Shown here piece by piece: positions 35,861 to 44,594 of a stretch of DNA of 64,000 nucleotides. Positions within the stretch are counted from its first letter, which is position 1. Each line of letters opens with the position of its first letter. The position numbers and the translations under genes were made by a program. The stretch lies in NCBI RefSeq assembly GCF_900141825.1, contig NZ_FQYQ01000008.1, forward strand, positions 1 through 64,000, in the 5' to 3' direction. The notes beneath the pieces were generated by a model that saw only the letters and a program-made list of their open reading frames with translations, ran no database searches and was not told the DNA's origin. This DNA comes from Pseudobutyrivibrio xylanivorans DSM 14809 (GTDB taxonomy: Bacteria > Bacillota > Clostridia > Lachnospirales > Lachnospiraceae).

Positions 35861-35959
35861 ATCAACATTTTAGAACAATATAATTGTGCTTATATCAACA
35901 TTTTAGAAAGTTAAAATGTATATTTCATCAACATTTTGGTATATTATATCATTTGTTAC
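35861..35959 (-). repeat. Array of three 33-bp direct repeats ahead of ATPase copy B
   Basis: ATCAACATTTT starts at 35861, 35894 and 35927, exactly 33 bp apart; the first two copies extend to ATCAACATTTTAGAA. It starts 15 bp from the ATG of copy B. The sequence differs from the array before copy A, but the period is identical. Confidence 0.85.
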
Positions 35960-36023
35960 GCTAAAAATCCACCAGCCTCACATAAAATGGAATTCGCTAA
36001 TTCATTGTAACAGGTTCCCATAC

Positions 36024-36062
36024 AAAAAAATACAATGCTTTAAGGCAGCCCTCAAAGCATTG
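36024..36062 (-). terminator. Terminator of the surface-protein gene
   Basis: CAATGCTTT pairs with AAAGCATTG around a 12-base loop; on the minus strand the sequence continues TATTTTTTTG. Confidence 0.85.
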
Positions 36063-36081
36063 CATTTTCTTTTACTATAAA

Positions 36082-39000
36082 TTATAATTCTTCCTCTGGC
36101 TTATCCTCGGAATTCTCATTAATACTATCATCGGTTTTTTCACCAGATTCTTCCTCAGACTCACTTTCTGACTCACCCTCAGATTCTTCCTCCGACTCAT
36201 CCTCAGATTTCTTATCAGAATCATCTGAATCAGGAGTGCCTGGTTCATTTTCCTCAGAAGTATTTTCTTCTGATTCCTCAGGTATGTCTGCATCGTAAAT
36301 CTTTACTTCCAGACGACCACCATCATAGCTGTCATTGCCATCAGGGTCGATTGCAAACATTACAGAGTCACCCTTATGAACAGTATAAATTTCCTTGAAA
36401 GAAACTGTACGTTCCTCGCCAAAGTTACCCTGGATATCGCCACCAATCCATTTCTTTTCCTCTCCATTAATGAAGATTCTCATGCAAACACCATTTGCAT
36501 TTGGATCTGCGCTGTTTGCAAATTTAGTGTAGCTTCCATCCACAACAATTCTTCCATTTTTGGCAGCCATCCACATGTAGGCTGCATTTCTACCATTACC
36601 TGGCTCTACAAAATCAGGCTTAAGTTCTGGCTTTCCGTTATTGTAGTAACGATTGTTTTCCTCATCAAATGGAAGTCTTTCAAAATTCTTTCCATCCCAA
36701 TCGCACATACCGTAGTACCAGCCATTTTCTCCCTGAATACCAGTAAAGTCATCTGCAAGAGTTGTATTGTTTTCTCTAGCTTCCTCTTCTGGAATGTCAC
36801 TTGCATCGTAGATGTTTACAGATAATCTACCGGCATCCCAGGCATTATTATCCTTAGCATCAATTACAAAGGAAATCTTGTCTCCTCTAGATACATTAAG
36901 CCCCTCTAACATAAAGTTTACAGAGTTGTCATTTCCATCTCCCTGGAACACCTCTACATCCTCTGTTACAAGAACAGTATCATTTACATAAACAAGTACC
37001 TTTACGCCATCTGGCCAGCTTGGATTTCCATCATTTTGTCCATACTTTACATAGTTTCCAAGAACGTCTATTTTGCCATCCTCATAGACAACCCACTGAT
37101 AAATAGCTGCTGCATCCTTTGCTGGATGTACATAATCCTTCTTCATTTCAAGACCTTCATTTTTTGAAGAAAGGAATGCTGAGCTGTCATCATTTGTCTT
37201 CATCAAGCATCTGGCTGAATCAATGCTCTTTCCTTCAAGGAACCACCAGCCGTCTTGGCCCTGTGCAAGTGGAGTTGTAAGCGCACCAAGTGAAGTATTG
37301 TTTGAACGCTCCTCATCTCCAACTGTCACTCTAAGCATCTCAGAATCTGCTATATCAATATCAAGACAACCGCCGTCCCATGCACTGTTTTTATTGCAGC
37401 CAATATCAAAGGTAAGGATATCGCCAGCCTTTACAGCAAGCTTGTTGAACTGAATATTTTTAACAGTTCTATTATTCTCACCTCTTGGACAAGTCACAAC
37501 CTCTTTGAGAAGCTCGCTGTCATTTTTGTAAACCGAAACAACAACACCATCTGGCCAGTCCATGTTTGGATCTTCGTTACCATGTTTTGCATAGCTTCCG
37601 TTGATATCGATATTTCCATCAACAGCTACTACCCACTTATACATTGCATGAGCGTTTAATCTAGGCTGTACATAATCTCTCTTTACTTCGAGCCATTTTG
37701 CCTTTCGTGAAACATAACCGCTTCCATCGTCAGTTTTCTTTGTAAGTATTTCTGCCTTTTTAATTGAACGTCCTTCTAAGTAATACCAGCCATTGTTGCC
37801 CTGCTCACCAAAATCAACCTTGAGGTTTGCATAGTTGCTACCGCTATTATTCACCATTTTTGTGGTCTTGTAATCAGCATCCTCAACAACGAATGTGTAA
37901 TTTCCACCATCGTACGCAGTGTTTTCCTTGCCATCTACCATAAGTGAAATGCAATCTCCAGCCTTAACCCAAAGACCTTCATAGCTCAAATCTTTTGTAA
38001 CTTCCTTTGATACTTCAGGAGCAAACTCTTCCTTTTTGAGAACCTGTCCGTTCTTCATCAGAAAAACATTTACACCATCAGGCCACTCAGGATTTTTATC
38101 AAGATTCTTGTGCTTTGTATATGTAGTTAATACATCGACACTGCCCTCTTCTTTTGCAACCCATTTTACGATGGCTGAGCGTCCCTTATTGCCAGGCATG
38201 ATGTAGTCACGCTTAATTTCTACGCCATCTTTTGTTGTGTACTTTTCATTCTTGGCATAGGTTTCAAGATTTACTGCATAGCCAGGATCAAGATAATATC
38301 CCGACTGATAGCACAATCCGTTTGCTCCCTGTGAGCCAAAATCTTCAACTGTTGAGCAGTTGTTGCTTCTGCTATCTGAATAAGAAACAACATCCTTTTC
38401 TGTTTTACCGGTAAGTGGAGTGATTCCCTTAATTGAAAATTCAAACTTACCAGCATCATACGCATTGTTTTCCTTTGGATTTACAACCATTGTGATGAAA
38501 TCATCTTTTGCAACATCCACCTCTGCAACATCAAGGCGCTTTGTCACTTCGTTTATACGGTCTGGTGCAAATTCCTCTGAAACAAGAGGTGTATCATTAT
38601 GGAAAATAGTTACCTTTGTTCCATCAGGCCAGCTAGGATTCTTATCCTCGTTCTTAAACTTTGTGTAAGAAGCATCGATTTTAACCTTTCCTGTTTGAGC
38701 CACCTTCCACTTGATTACAGCAGAACGTCCCTTGCCTGTGTTTACGAAATCACGCTTTATTTCAAGATAGCTTTCATCAAAATATCTTTCTTCGTCTTTT
38801 TCGAAGTTTGTCATATTCAGGGTATCTGTTGGGTCGTCCTCATAACCCTCCTGGAAGAACCAACCATTATTACCCTGCTCACCGAAATCGTATTTTACAT
38901 CGGCAAAATTCTGCCTTGTTTCGGTTTCATCAATTGCCACATCCTTCTCGGTGGAGATGCCTTTTCTATCTAAAATATTAATATCAAAGGCACCACCATC

Positions 39001-40212
39001 ATAGGATGCATTACCGTCAGCTGACACCATAAAATATAACTTATCCGCAGTCGTTACTTTTATGTCCTTATCACGGAACTTGATTTCATTAGTTCCTGAT
39101 GAAGGAGCAGCTACTTTCTTTGTATATAAATTCTCCCCATTCTTATAAACAGAGACGGTAACACCATCTGGATACTTAGGATTTCCATCGTTCTGCTCGA
39201 ACTTTGAATATTTCATCCTAAGCTCTATATCTCCATCCACAGCTGGCTGCCAGCAAAGAATCGCATTGTCATTTATAGATGGATGAATAAAGCCTTCACT
39301 CATTGTGAGATTTGGTGATGTGGCATTTAAATATTCTTTACCATTAAATGTAGAAACAAGGCTTGCATCTTTAACGCTCTTACCGTGAAGATATGTCCAG
39401 CCTCTATGGCCCTCAGCACCAAAGTCCTCAAAGTTATTAGCATTATTATTTTTTCTTTCATGGTCAACAGTTGCCTGTAATCCCTTATTATCAACATCAT
39501 TTATTGATACATAAAGTGAGCCACCATCATAAGCATTATTTGCCTTTGCATCTACTACAAAATAAAGGCTTTCAAGCTCTTTTACATCCAGTTCCTTTAG
39601 CTCCTGCTCCAGAACCTTTTCTGTTTCTGTGCTGACATCCACATCATATCTTCCCAGCATCTCGTCACCTTTATACGCATATACGGTAACGCCGTCAGGA
39701 TATGATGGATTCTTATCACCATTTACAGATTTTACATATGTAAGACTAACATTTACTTTTCCATCCTTTGCAGCACGCCACTCTAAAATAGGAGCAGCAG
39801 CTTCAGAAGTATGGATGAAATTATTTTTAACCTCAAGACCGCTTACACCGCGCTGTGAATATTTCTCTCCATCAAAATTTTCCAGGCGCTGTGAGCGACT
39901 AGGATTTTGTGCAGAACCATATCGATAAAACCAGCCATTCTTTCCCTGCTCGCCAAAATCACTTACGTTGAATGCGTTATTTGTACGATTTGGAACATCC
40001 ACAAATTCTGGCTCAACATATCCTTCTACATCAAAAACCTCTGGCCATTTTGCAGATAAAAATGTAAGTCCTGTTTCCTCTAGCATTCCATCTTCGCTAA
40101 GATTCCCTGCCAAATGTATTCCCGCTGCTGCGCCGCCTCCTACAACAGCGACACCAGCCAAAGCTATAAGCGCCTTTTTTGTGATTAGCTTTTTAACCAC
40201 ATTATTAACCAT
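36082..40212 (-). CDS. Large cell-surface protein with seven repeated beta-sandwich-like domains
   Basis: The 1,376-residue protein has a basic start and a hydrophobic segment (about 13-35, ALIALAGVAVVGGGAAAG) that could be a signal peptide or membrane anchor. Seven repeats of about 170-185 residues follow, starting near 76, 255, 440, 610, 785, 955 and 1130. Each opens with D-F-G-x-Q-G-x-x-G-W-x-Y-x-x-G, has NPxWPDGVxVxVYKN in the middle and ends GDxIxFxVDxKxNNAYDGGxLxVxI. The tail (about 1305-1376) is almost all Glu, Ser and Asp. No LPXTG is present. It lies 12 bp after the GH32 lipoprotein gene, so binding of fructan or display of enzymes is a reasonable guess. The repeat family was not recognised. 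Confidence 0.75.
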   Translation of the reverse strand: MVNNVVKKLITKKALIALAGVAVVGGGAAAGIHLAGNLSEDGMLEETGLTFLSAKWPEVFDVEGYVEPEFVDVPNRTNNAFNVSDFGEQGKNGWFYRYGSAQNPSRSQRLENFDGEKYSQRGVSGLEVKNNFIHTSEAAAPILEWRAAKDGKVNVSLTYVKSVNGDKNPSYPDGVTVYAYKGDEMLGRYDVDVSTETEKVLEQELKELDVKELESLYFVVDAKANNAYDGGSLYVSINDVDNKGLQATVDHERKNNNANNFEDFGAEGHRGWTYLHGKSVKDASLVSTFNGKEYLNATSPNLTMSEGFIHPSINDNAILCWQPAVDGDIELRMKYSKFEQNDGNPKYPDGVTVSVYKNGENLYTKKVAAPSSGTNEIKFRDKDIKVTTADKLYFMVSADGNASYDGGAFDINILDRKGISTEKDVAIDETETRQNFADVKYDFGEQGNNGWFFQEGYEDDPTDTLNMTNFEKDEERYFDESYLEIKRDFVNTGKGRSAVIKWKVAQTGKVKIDASYTKFKNEDKNPSWPDGTKVTIFHNDTPLVSEEFAPDRINEVTKRLDVAEVDVAKDDFITMVVNPKENNAYDAGKFEFSIKGITPLTGKTEKDVVSYSDSRSNNCSTVEDFGSQGANGLCYQSGYYLDPGYAVNLETYAKNEKYTTKDGVEIKRDYIMPGNKGRSAIVKWVAKEEGSVDVLTTYTKHKNLDKNPEWPDGVNVFLMKNGQVLKKEEFAPEVSKEVTKDLSYEGLWVKAGDCISLMVDGKENTAYDGGNYTFVVEDADYKTTKMVNNSGSNYANLKVDFGEQGNNGWYYLEGRSIKKAEILTKKTDDGSGYVSRKAKWLEVKRDYVQPRLNAHAMYKWVVAVDGNIDINGSYAKHGNEDPNMDWPDGVVVSVYKNDSELLKEVVTCPRGENNRTVKNIQFNKLAVKAGDILTFDIGCNKNSAWDGGCLDIDIADSEMLRVTVGDEERSNNTSLGALTTPLAQGQDGWWFLEGKSIDSARCLMKTNDDSSAFLSSKNEGLEMKKDYVHPAKDAAAIYQWVVYEDGKIDVLGNYVKYGQNDGNPSWPDGVKVLVYVNDTVLVTEDVEVFQGDGNDNSVNFMLEGLNVSRGDKISFVIDAKDNNAWDAGRLSVNIYDASDIPEEEARENNTTLADDFTGIQGENGWYYGMCDWDGKNFERLPFDEENNRYYNNGKPELKPDFVEPGNGRNAAYMWMAAKNGRIVVDGSYTKFANSADPNANGVCMRIFINGEEKKWIGGDIQGNFGEERTVSFKEIYTVHKGDSVMFAIDPDGNDSYDGGRLEVKIYDADIPEESEENTSEENEPGTPDSDDSDKKSEDESEEESEGESESESEEESGEKTDDSINENSEDKPEEEL

Positions 40213-40224
40213 TTCAATCCCCCC

Positions 40225-41730
40225 TTACTTATATACCTTCAAATCCTCCACAGAAACCTTTGATTTTACACTAAAGATGCCCCATTCCATTCCCTGTGAA
40301 AGATACATTCTCTCCGTAAATACGATATCGTTATTTACATACATTGAAACAACACCATCGGCGATAACCATTTTTACATCAAGCTCATCCATTTTTCCAA
40401 AATCATAATCAACATATGATTGTGGAACCTCGGCCATGATATTGTCTGTGTTGTAAAATTCGATACGCTTGTTTGCAGCATTGAAAACGATATTAAGCTT
40501 GCCTACATTTTCGCTATCTAAATTAAAGGCAAATCCAAACATTCCATTTTCATCAAAGTTCTTAAATTTGCCACTAACGATGTAGCTTCCAAGAAGTTTC
40601 TTGAAGCCTGCCACCTCGTATTCTTCTCCGGCAAAATTTAAAGTATTATCATCAGACTTTATTGACTCAGTCATCTTTTCAGGAGCTACTGCAAGACTAT
40701 TTGTCATGCTGGCTTCCACTTCATTTACCATCACAGGGCTAAGGCTTCCGTCCTTTGCCTGGATTAATTCGTGAGTAACCATGTTGCCGCCCCAGTCGTA
40801 TTCAGCATCATCAGCATGTCCTACCTTTGTGCCGTTCCAACCTACTATAAAAAGTCTCTCTCCGTCTGTTTCCATTCTTCCGGCATAGAAACCATTTCCA
40901 TCAAAGAAATCCCTTTGTGGCTTCTTAAAGCCTGCCTTTAAATCATCTGTAAATCTATAGTGAACAATTCTGTTTGGCCACTGATCAGAAAATGAAAGAT
41001 ACCATTTATTCTTATACTTAAGAAGTGTTGGGCACTCCATGTTTGAATCTGTATCCATATCATTTTCAAAGAAAACGCCATCATCATTCCAGGTCTTTAA
41101 ATCCTTAGATGTGTATTTTGCAATTACACCAGTATTGTTGCTTCTGGTAGTAACAAGCATCCAGTAACAATCCTCATCCTCCATATATAAAACGTATGGA
41201 TCTCTGAAATCATTTTTTGCATAATTCTCGTTTGCGTAGAAAGTATCCTCAGGTACCTTCTCCCAATTTTCAAGGTCATCGCTAATGGCATGCATCACAG
41301 CTTCCTTTGGTTCATATGCATCATTGTGACCTGTATAGAAAGCGTGATACTTTCCATTTTTATCTTTGATTACACTACCTGTACCAAGTGCAATATCCTG
41401 GTCCTTAATAGTCTCTCCGTAATTAATTACAACTCCCTTGTCATCATAATTAACAAAATCCTTTGTCTGCATCATTGCCCAAGGATGATATCCCTGCTTA
41501 CCATTTCTTTGATCTGCCAGGTAAAAAATATTGTAGGTACCATCATCATAAAATGGCATTGTATCACCTACGAATCCCTCGACTGACGCAGGAAAAACTA
41601 CATGGTTATCTATGCTCTCTCCCAAATACTGTTCCTCCGATTCCTGTTTTGCTTCTGATGTCCCAGCAGAACAGCCAATACAGCTTAGGCTAAGGGTGCC
41701 AAGCAAAAGCATAACGATTATTCTCCTCAT
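40225..41730 (-). CDS. Extracellular GH32 fructanase lipoprotein
   Basis: The 501-residue protein is a surface-anchored family 32 enzyme, probably a levanase or inulinase. The ATG at 41730 follows AAAGGAGGG and starts a lipoprotein signal (RRIIVMLLLGTLSLSCIGC). The GH32 catalytic motifs are present in a divergent form: nucleophile aspartate in FVGDTMPFYDDGTYNIFYL instead of WMNDPNG, the RDP motif in KNDFRDPYVLYM, and the acid/base glutamate in NMECPTLLKY. A C-terminal beta-sandwich follows, with ADGVVSMYVNNDIVFTERM. It heads an operon with the seven-repeat surface protein and is divergent from a LacI regulator. Products could feed the ABC importer at 17-21 kb. Confidence 0.87.
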   Translation of the reverse strand: MRRIIVMLLLGTLSLSCIGCSAGTSEAKQESEEQYLGESIDNHVVFPASVEGFVGDTMPFYDDGTYNIFYLADQRNGKQGYHPWAMMQTKDFVNYDDKGVVINYGETIKDQDIALGTGSVIKDKNGKYHAFYTGHNDAYEPKEAVMHAISDDLENWEKVPEDTFYANENYAKNDFRDPYVLYMEDEDCYWMLVTTRSNNTGVIAKYTSKDLKTWNDDGVFFENDMDTDSNMECPTLLKYKNKWYLSFSDQWPNRIVHYRFTDDLKAGFKKPQRDFFDGNGFYAGRMETDGERLFIVGWNGTKVGHADDAEYDWGGNMVTHELIQAKDGSLSPVMVNEVEASMTNSLAVAPEKMTESIKSDDNTLNFAGEEYEVAGFKKLLGSYIVSGKFKNFDENGMFGFAFNLDSENVGKLNIVFNAANKRIEFYNTDNIMAEVPQSYVDYDFGKMDELDVKMVIADGVVSMYVNNDIVFTERMYLSQGMEWGIFSVKSKVSVEDLKVYK

Positions 41731-41773
41731 ATACCCTCCTTTTGGTGCTACTGCACCTTCGAATGTTACATTT

Positions 41774-41823
41774 ATACTATCATTATGGTGCATATGTATC
41801 AATTAGTTTGTGCAAATGTATCA
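41774..41823 (-). promoter_or_regulatory. Promoter and two LacI operators of the fructanase operon
   Basis: On the minus strand TTGATA (41797-41802) and TAGTAT (41774-41779) are 17 bases apart. Two operator-like sites lie on it: TGGTGCA-TA-TGTATCA (41786-41801, over the -35) and TTGTGCA-AA-TGTATCA (41808-41823), 22 bp apart and so on the same face of the helix. They match the motif at the first LacI locus. Confidence 0.6.
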
Positions 41824-41893
41824 CATTTTTGTAGAAACCATTGATTTTTCAAGGTTTGATTTTGTATAAAATGCACACTAGTATTTTTCAGAA

Positions 41894-41930
41894 TGGTGCA
41901 TTTGACACATTTTTGATATTCCTGTACTAT
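41894..41930 (+). promoter_or_regulatory. Promoter and operator of the second LacI regulator
   Basis: TTGACA (41902-41907) and TACTAT (41925-41930) are 17 bases apart. The operator-like TGGTGCA-TT-TGACACA (41894-41909) covers the -35, which suggests autorepression. Confidence 0.6.
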
Positions 41931-41961
41931 AAATGTAACTAAAAATACTTAGGAGAATATA

Positions 41962-43008
41962 ATGAGTAACCGTGTTACCCTTCAGGAAATTGCAGATTCA
42001 CTTGGACTATCAAGAAATACTGTTTCAAGAGCTTTAAATAACACAGGCAATGTATCTGCCAACACCAGAAATAAAATCTGCCAGGCCGCACTTGCTATGG
42101 GCTACAAGCAGTTTGTATCAGCCGATTCAATTGCACCACTTTCAGAATCACCAAGCCTTACACCTGGTGCCAAATCTGAAATTGCTTTATTCACACAGGC
42201 ATTTCCAGGTAATTCCCATTCTGGAACAAAAATGCTAGAAGCCTTCCATCACAAAATTGATGCATTAGGCTACAAGCTTTCTATAAACATAATTCGTGAT
42301 TACGAAATAAGTAATCTATGCTTCCCAGCAAATATAAATTTAGAAAACATCGCAGGCATAATCTGTATGGAATTATTTTCTATCCCATATTGCGAATTTC
42401 TGTGCAAGCAGGGTATTCCGCTTCTCTTCGTGGATACACCTATCACACAAAAGAGCACTATAAATGCGGATGTTTTACTCATGGAAAATCTTTCAAGTGT
42501 ATACCATATGTTGGATTCCTTGGTGGAAGCAGGCAACAAAAAAATATCCTTTGTAGGTGATCGTTTCCACTGCCAGTCCTTCTACGAAAGATGGCAGGCC
42601 TATGTTTCTGTCCTTGCAGACAGAGGACTTACATTAGATACTGATTGTTGCATTCTTGCCGAAGACAGCGCACCATATTCTGATGCCAACTGGCTAAGCG
42701 AACAGATTGCAGCCCTGCCTTCTATGCCAGATTTATTTTTCTGTGCCAACGATTTCCTTGCTATGTCAGTGCTTAAGGCGCTACGATTACTTGGTAAAAA
42801 TGTTCCTGAAGAAATTCGTATATGCGGATTTGATGATGCACCAGAATCTACTCTCACAGAGCCTAGTCTTACCACTGTAAAAATCCACAGCAGCTCTATG
42901 GGATACACTGCTGCAGAGCTACTACTTTCACGTATTGCTAATCCACATATTCCTTTTAAGAAAACTTATATTGAAACAGATATTATTTACAGGGATTCAT
43001 CTAGATAA
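41962..43008 (+). CDS. LacI-family regulator of the fructanase operon
   Basis: The 348-residue protein has the LacI HTH (VTLQEIADSLGLSRNTVSRALN) and a sugar-binding-protein-like sensor with LFFCANDFLAMSVLKALR and RICGFDDAPESTLTEPSLT. It is a paralogue of the regulator at 21159, with the same start region and the same sensor layout. AGGAG precedes the ATG. It is divergent from the GH32-surface protein operon and presumably represses it in the absence of a fructose-type ligand. Confidence 0.92.
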   Translation: MSNRVTLQEIADSLGLSRNTVSRALNNTGNVSANTRNKICQAALAMGYKQFVSADSIAPLSESPSLTPGAKSEIALFTQAFPGNSHSGTKMLEAFHHKIDALGYKLSINIIRDYEISNLCFPANINLENIAGIICMELFSIPYCEFLCKQGIPLLFVDTPITQKSTINADVLLMENLSSVYHMLDSLVEAGNKKISFVGDRFHCQSFYERWQAYVSVLADRGLTLDTDCCILAEDSAPYSDANWLSEQIAALPSMPDLFFCANDFLAMSVLKALRLLGKNVPEEIRICGFDDAPESTLTEPSLTTVKIHSSSMGYTAAELLLSRIANPHIPFKKTYIETDIIYRDSSR

Positions 43009-43093
43009 TTATGTGATACAATGGAAGAACTGTTTTTTGTAGTCTGGTTTTCTACCGACTCACAAAAACTTAATGATAATAGGAGCTTTACTT

Positions 43094-43954
43094 ATGTTTG
43101 ATTCAATAGAAGATATTTGCAAAATTGAAGAGGAATCTCATATTCCTTTTTGGAAAATAGTTCAGGAGGATGATTGCAAGGAGCGTGCTGTTTCCTTGGA
43201 GGAATCTTTTCAGGCTATGAAGGCTATGTACACAGCCATGAAGGAATCTGCCTTAAACTATGATTCGCATATACGAAGTAACAGTGGACTCGTTGGCGGG
43301 GAAGCTGGACTTCTTAGAAAATATTTAGATGAAGGTCAGCCTTTAGTTGGAGAATTCACAGGGCGTGTTATGGAGCTTGCACTTCGTGTAGCCGAGGGCA
43401 ATGCCTGTATGAAGCGTATCGTTGCTGCACCAACAGCAGGTTCTTGTGGTGTTGTACCTGCAGTATTCATCGCCGCACAGGAAAAGCTTGGCCTATCAGA
43501 TGAAAAAATGACCGAAGCACTTTTTGTTACAGCCGGTGTAGGTGCAGTCATTGCAAAGCGTGCATCCCTTGCAGGTGCAGAAAGTGGATGTCAGGCCGAA
43601 ATTGGCTCAGCTTCCGCTATGGCAGCAGCCGGCCTTGTTTATCTAAAAGGCGGCACAGGACGACAAAGTGCCAATGCAGCCTCACTTGCCCTTAAGAATC
43701 TTTTGGGACTTGCCTGCGATCCGGTTGCTGGCCTTGTGGAGGTTCCATGCGTAAAAAGAAATGTATGTGGCGCCATGAATGCAGTGACATCTGCAGAGCT
43801 TACTATGGCTGGAATCGAAAGCCGCATTCCTGCCGACGAAGTCTTTGACGCAATGAGTGCCATCGGAAAAAGCATGAATCCCGACATAAAAGAAACCGGC
43901 ACAGGTGGCGTAGCCGCCACACCTACCGGAATCAAAATCGCCAACTCAATCTAA
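43094..43954 (+). CDS. sdaAA: L-serine dehydratase, iron-sulfur type, alpha subunit
   Basis: This subunit carries the 4Fe-4S cluster of the oxygen-sensitive enzyme that turns L-serine into pyruvate and ammonia. The ATG at 43094 has AGGAG upstream and starts MFDSIEDICK; an upstream in-frame start (43073) would put the ribosome site inside the gene. The 286-residue protein has RSNSGLVGGEAG, AAPTAGSCGVVPAV, ESGCQAEIGSASAMAAAG and LLGLACDPVAGLVEVPC; the cysteines in these blocks hold the cluster. The matching beta subunit is 3.8 kb away on the other strand. Just past the stop begins a large foldback. Confidence 0.94.
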   Translation: MFDSIEDICKIEEESHIPFWKIVQEDDCKERAVSLEESFQAMKAMYTAMKESALNYDSHIRSNSGLVGGEAGLLRKYLDEGQPLVGEFTGRVMELALRVAEGNACMKRIVAAPTAGSCGVVPAVFIAAQEKLGLSDEKMTEALFVTAGVGAVIAKRASLAGAESGCQAEIGSASAMAAAGLVYLKGGTGRQSANAASLALKNLLGLACDPVAGLVEVPCVKRNVCGAMNAVTSAELTMAGIESRIPADEVFDAMSAIGKSMNPDIKETGTGGVAATPTGIKIANSI

Positions 43955-43964
43955 TAAGCTGTAG

Positions 43965-44591
43965 TTACCATTCACAGCCTATTGATAACTCTCTCTTGCA
44001 TGCCCTGCAGGCCCCGCCGCCCACCATGGGCTAGGAAAAACATCGCAAGAATATTATGTTTTCCATATATGCAAAGACTCGCATTCTTATTTGCAAGTGT
44101 CTTTTGTAAGTCTTTACAATTTTGAGAAATGTAGCCACTGGGCGGACAATAAATTAACTGAGTTGGATTTTCTAGTTTAATGAGCAACTTGTGTGAGTTT
44201 GGAATGAGCTTAGAAAAATAAAGAGCAGGTTTTGTAATGTATAGGCAGCAGCCGCTAGGACGGCGGCTGCAGTGGTCACTTGAAACACGATGTTGAATGT
44301 GCCACGGTGACTATACATACAAAACCTGCTCTTTTAATTTTTCTTAGTGAATGGAGCAGGAACACAAGTGCTCATTGAACTGGAAAATCCAAATATAATT
44401 AAACTAGGATTGTCCGCCCCTTGTTCTACATTTCTCAAAATAGTTCATACTTCAAAAGACACTTGCGAATGCTCCCTGTTTGCATATTGGAAAACTATAA
44501 TATTCGCGAAATCGTTTTCCTAGCCCATGGTGGGCGGCGGGGCCTGTAGGGCATGCAAGAAAATGCACACTATAGGCTGTGAATGGTAATG
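43965..44591. repeat. Giant imperfect inverted repeat (~625 bp foldback), candidate structured RNA or foldback element
   Basis: The left arm (43965 to about 44244) and the right arm (about 44311 to 44591) are reverse complements over long blocks: TTACCATTCACAGCCTAT, TTGCATGCCCT(G/A)CAGG with the CCCCGCCGCCCACC block, CAAGTGTCTTTTG, TTTTGAGAAATGTAG, GGGCGGACAAT, TTGGATTTTC, AATGAGCA and AGAGCAGGTTTTGTA, separated by diverged stretches of similar length. The tip has two smaller hairpins: GCAGCCGC/GCGGCTGC (44248-44270) and one between GTGG and CCAC (about 44272-44304). No protein is evident in it. It fills the whole gap between the convergent sdaAA and panD genes. Confidence 0.9.
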
Positions 44592-44594
44592 GGG

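Noticed and set aside
34415-35959. 33-bp repeat arrays as a CRISPR
   Set aside because: The repeats are contiguous with no unique spacers of separate origin, number only three or four, differ between the two arrays, and no cas genes are present.
36082-40212. Cell-wall sorting signal on the giant surface protein
   Set aside because: The C-terminus is a Glu/Ser/Asp tail with no LPXTG, hydrophobic stretch or positive end.
43960-44594. The foldback as an ordinary bidirectional terminator
   Set aside because: The arms are about 280 bases long and the ends have no T runs; terminators of this genome have 8-13-base stems followed by T tracts.
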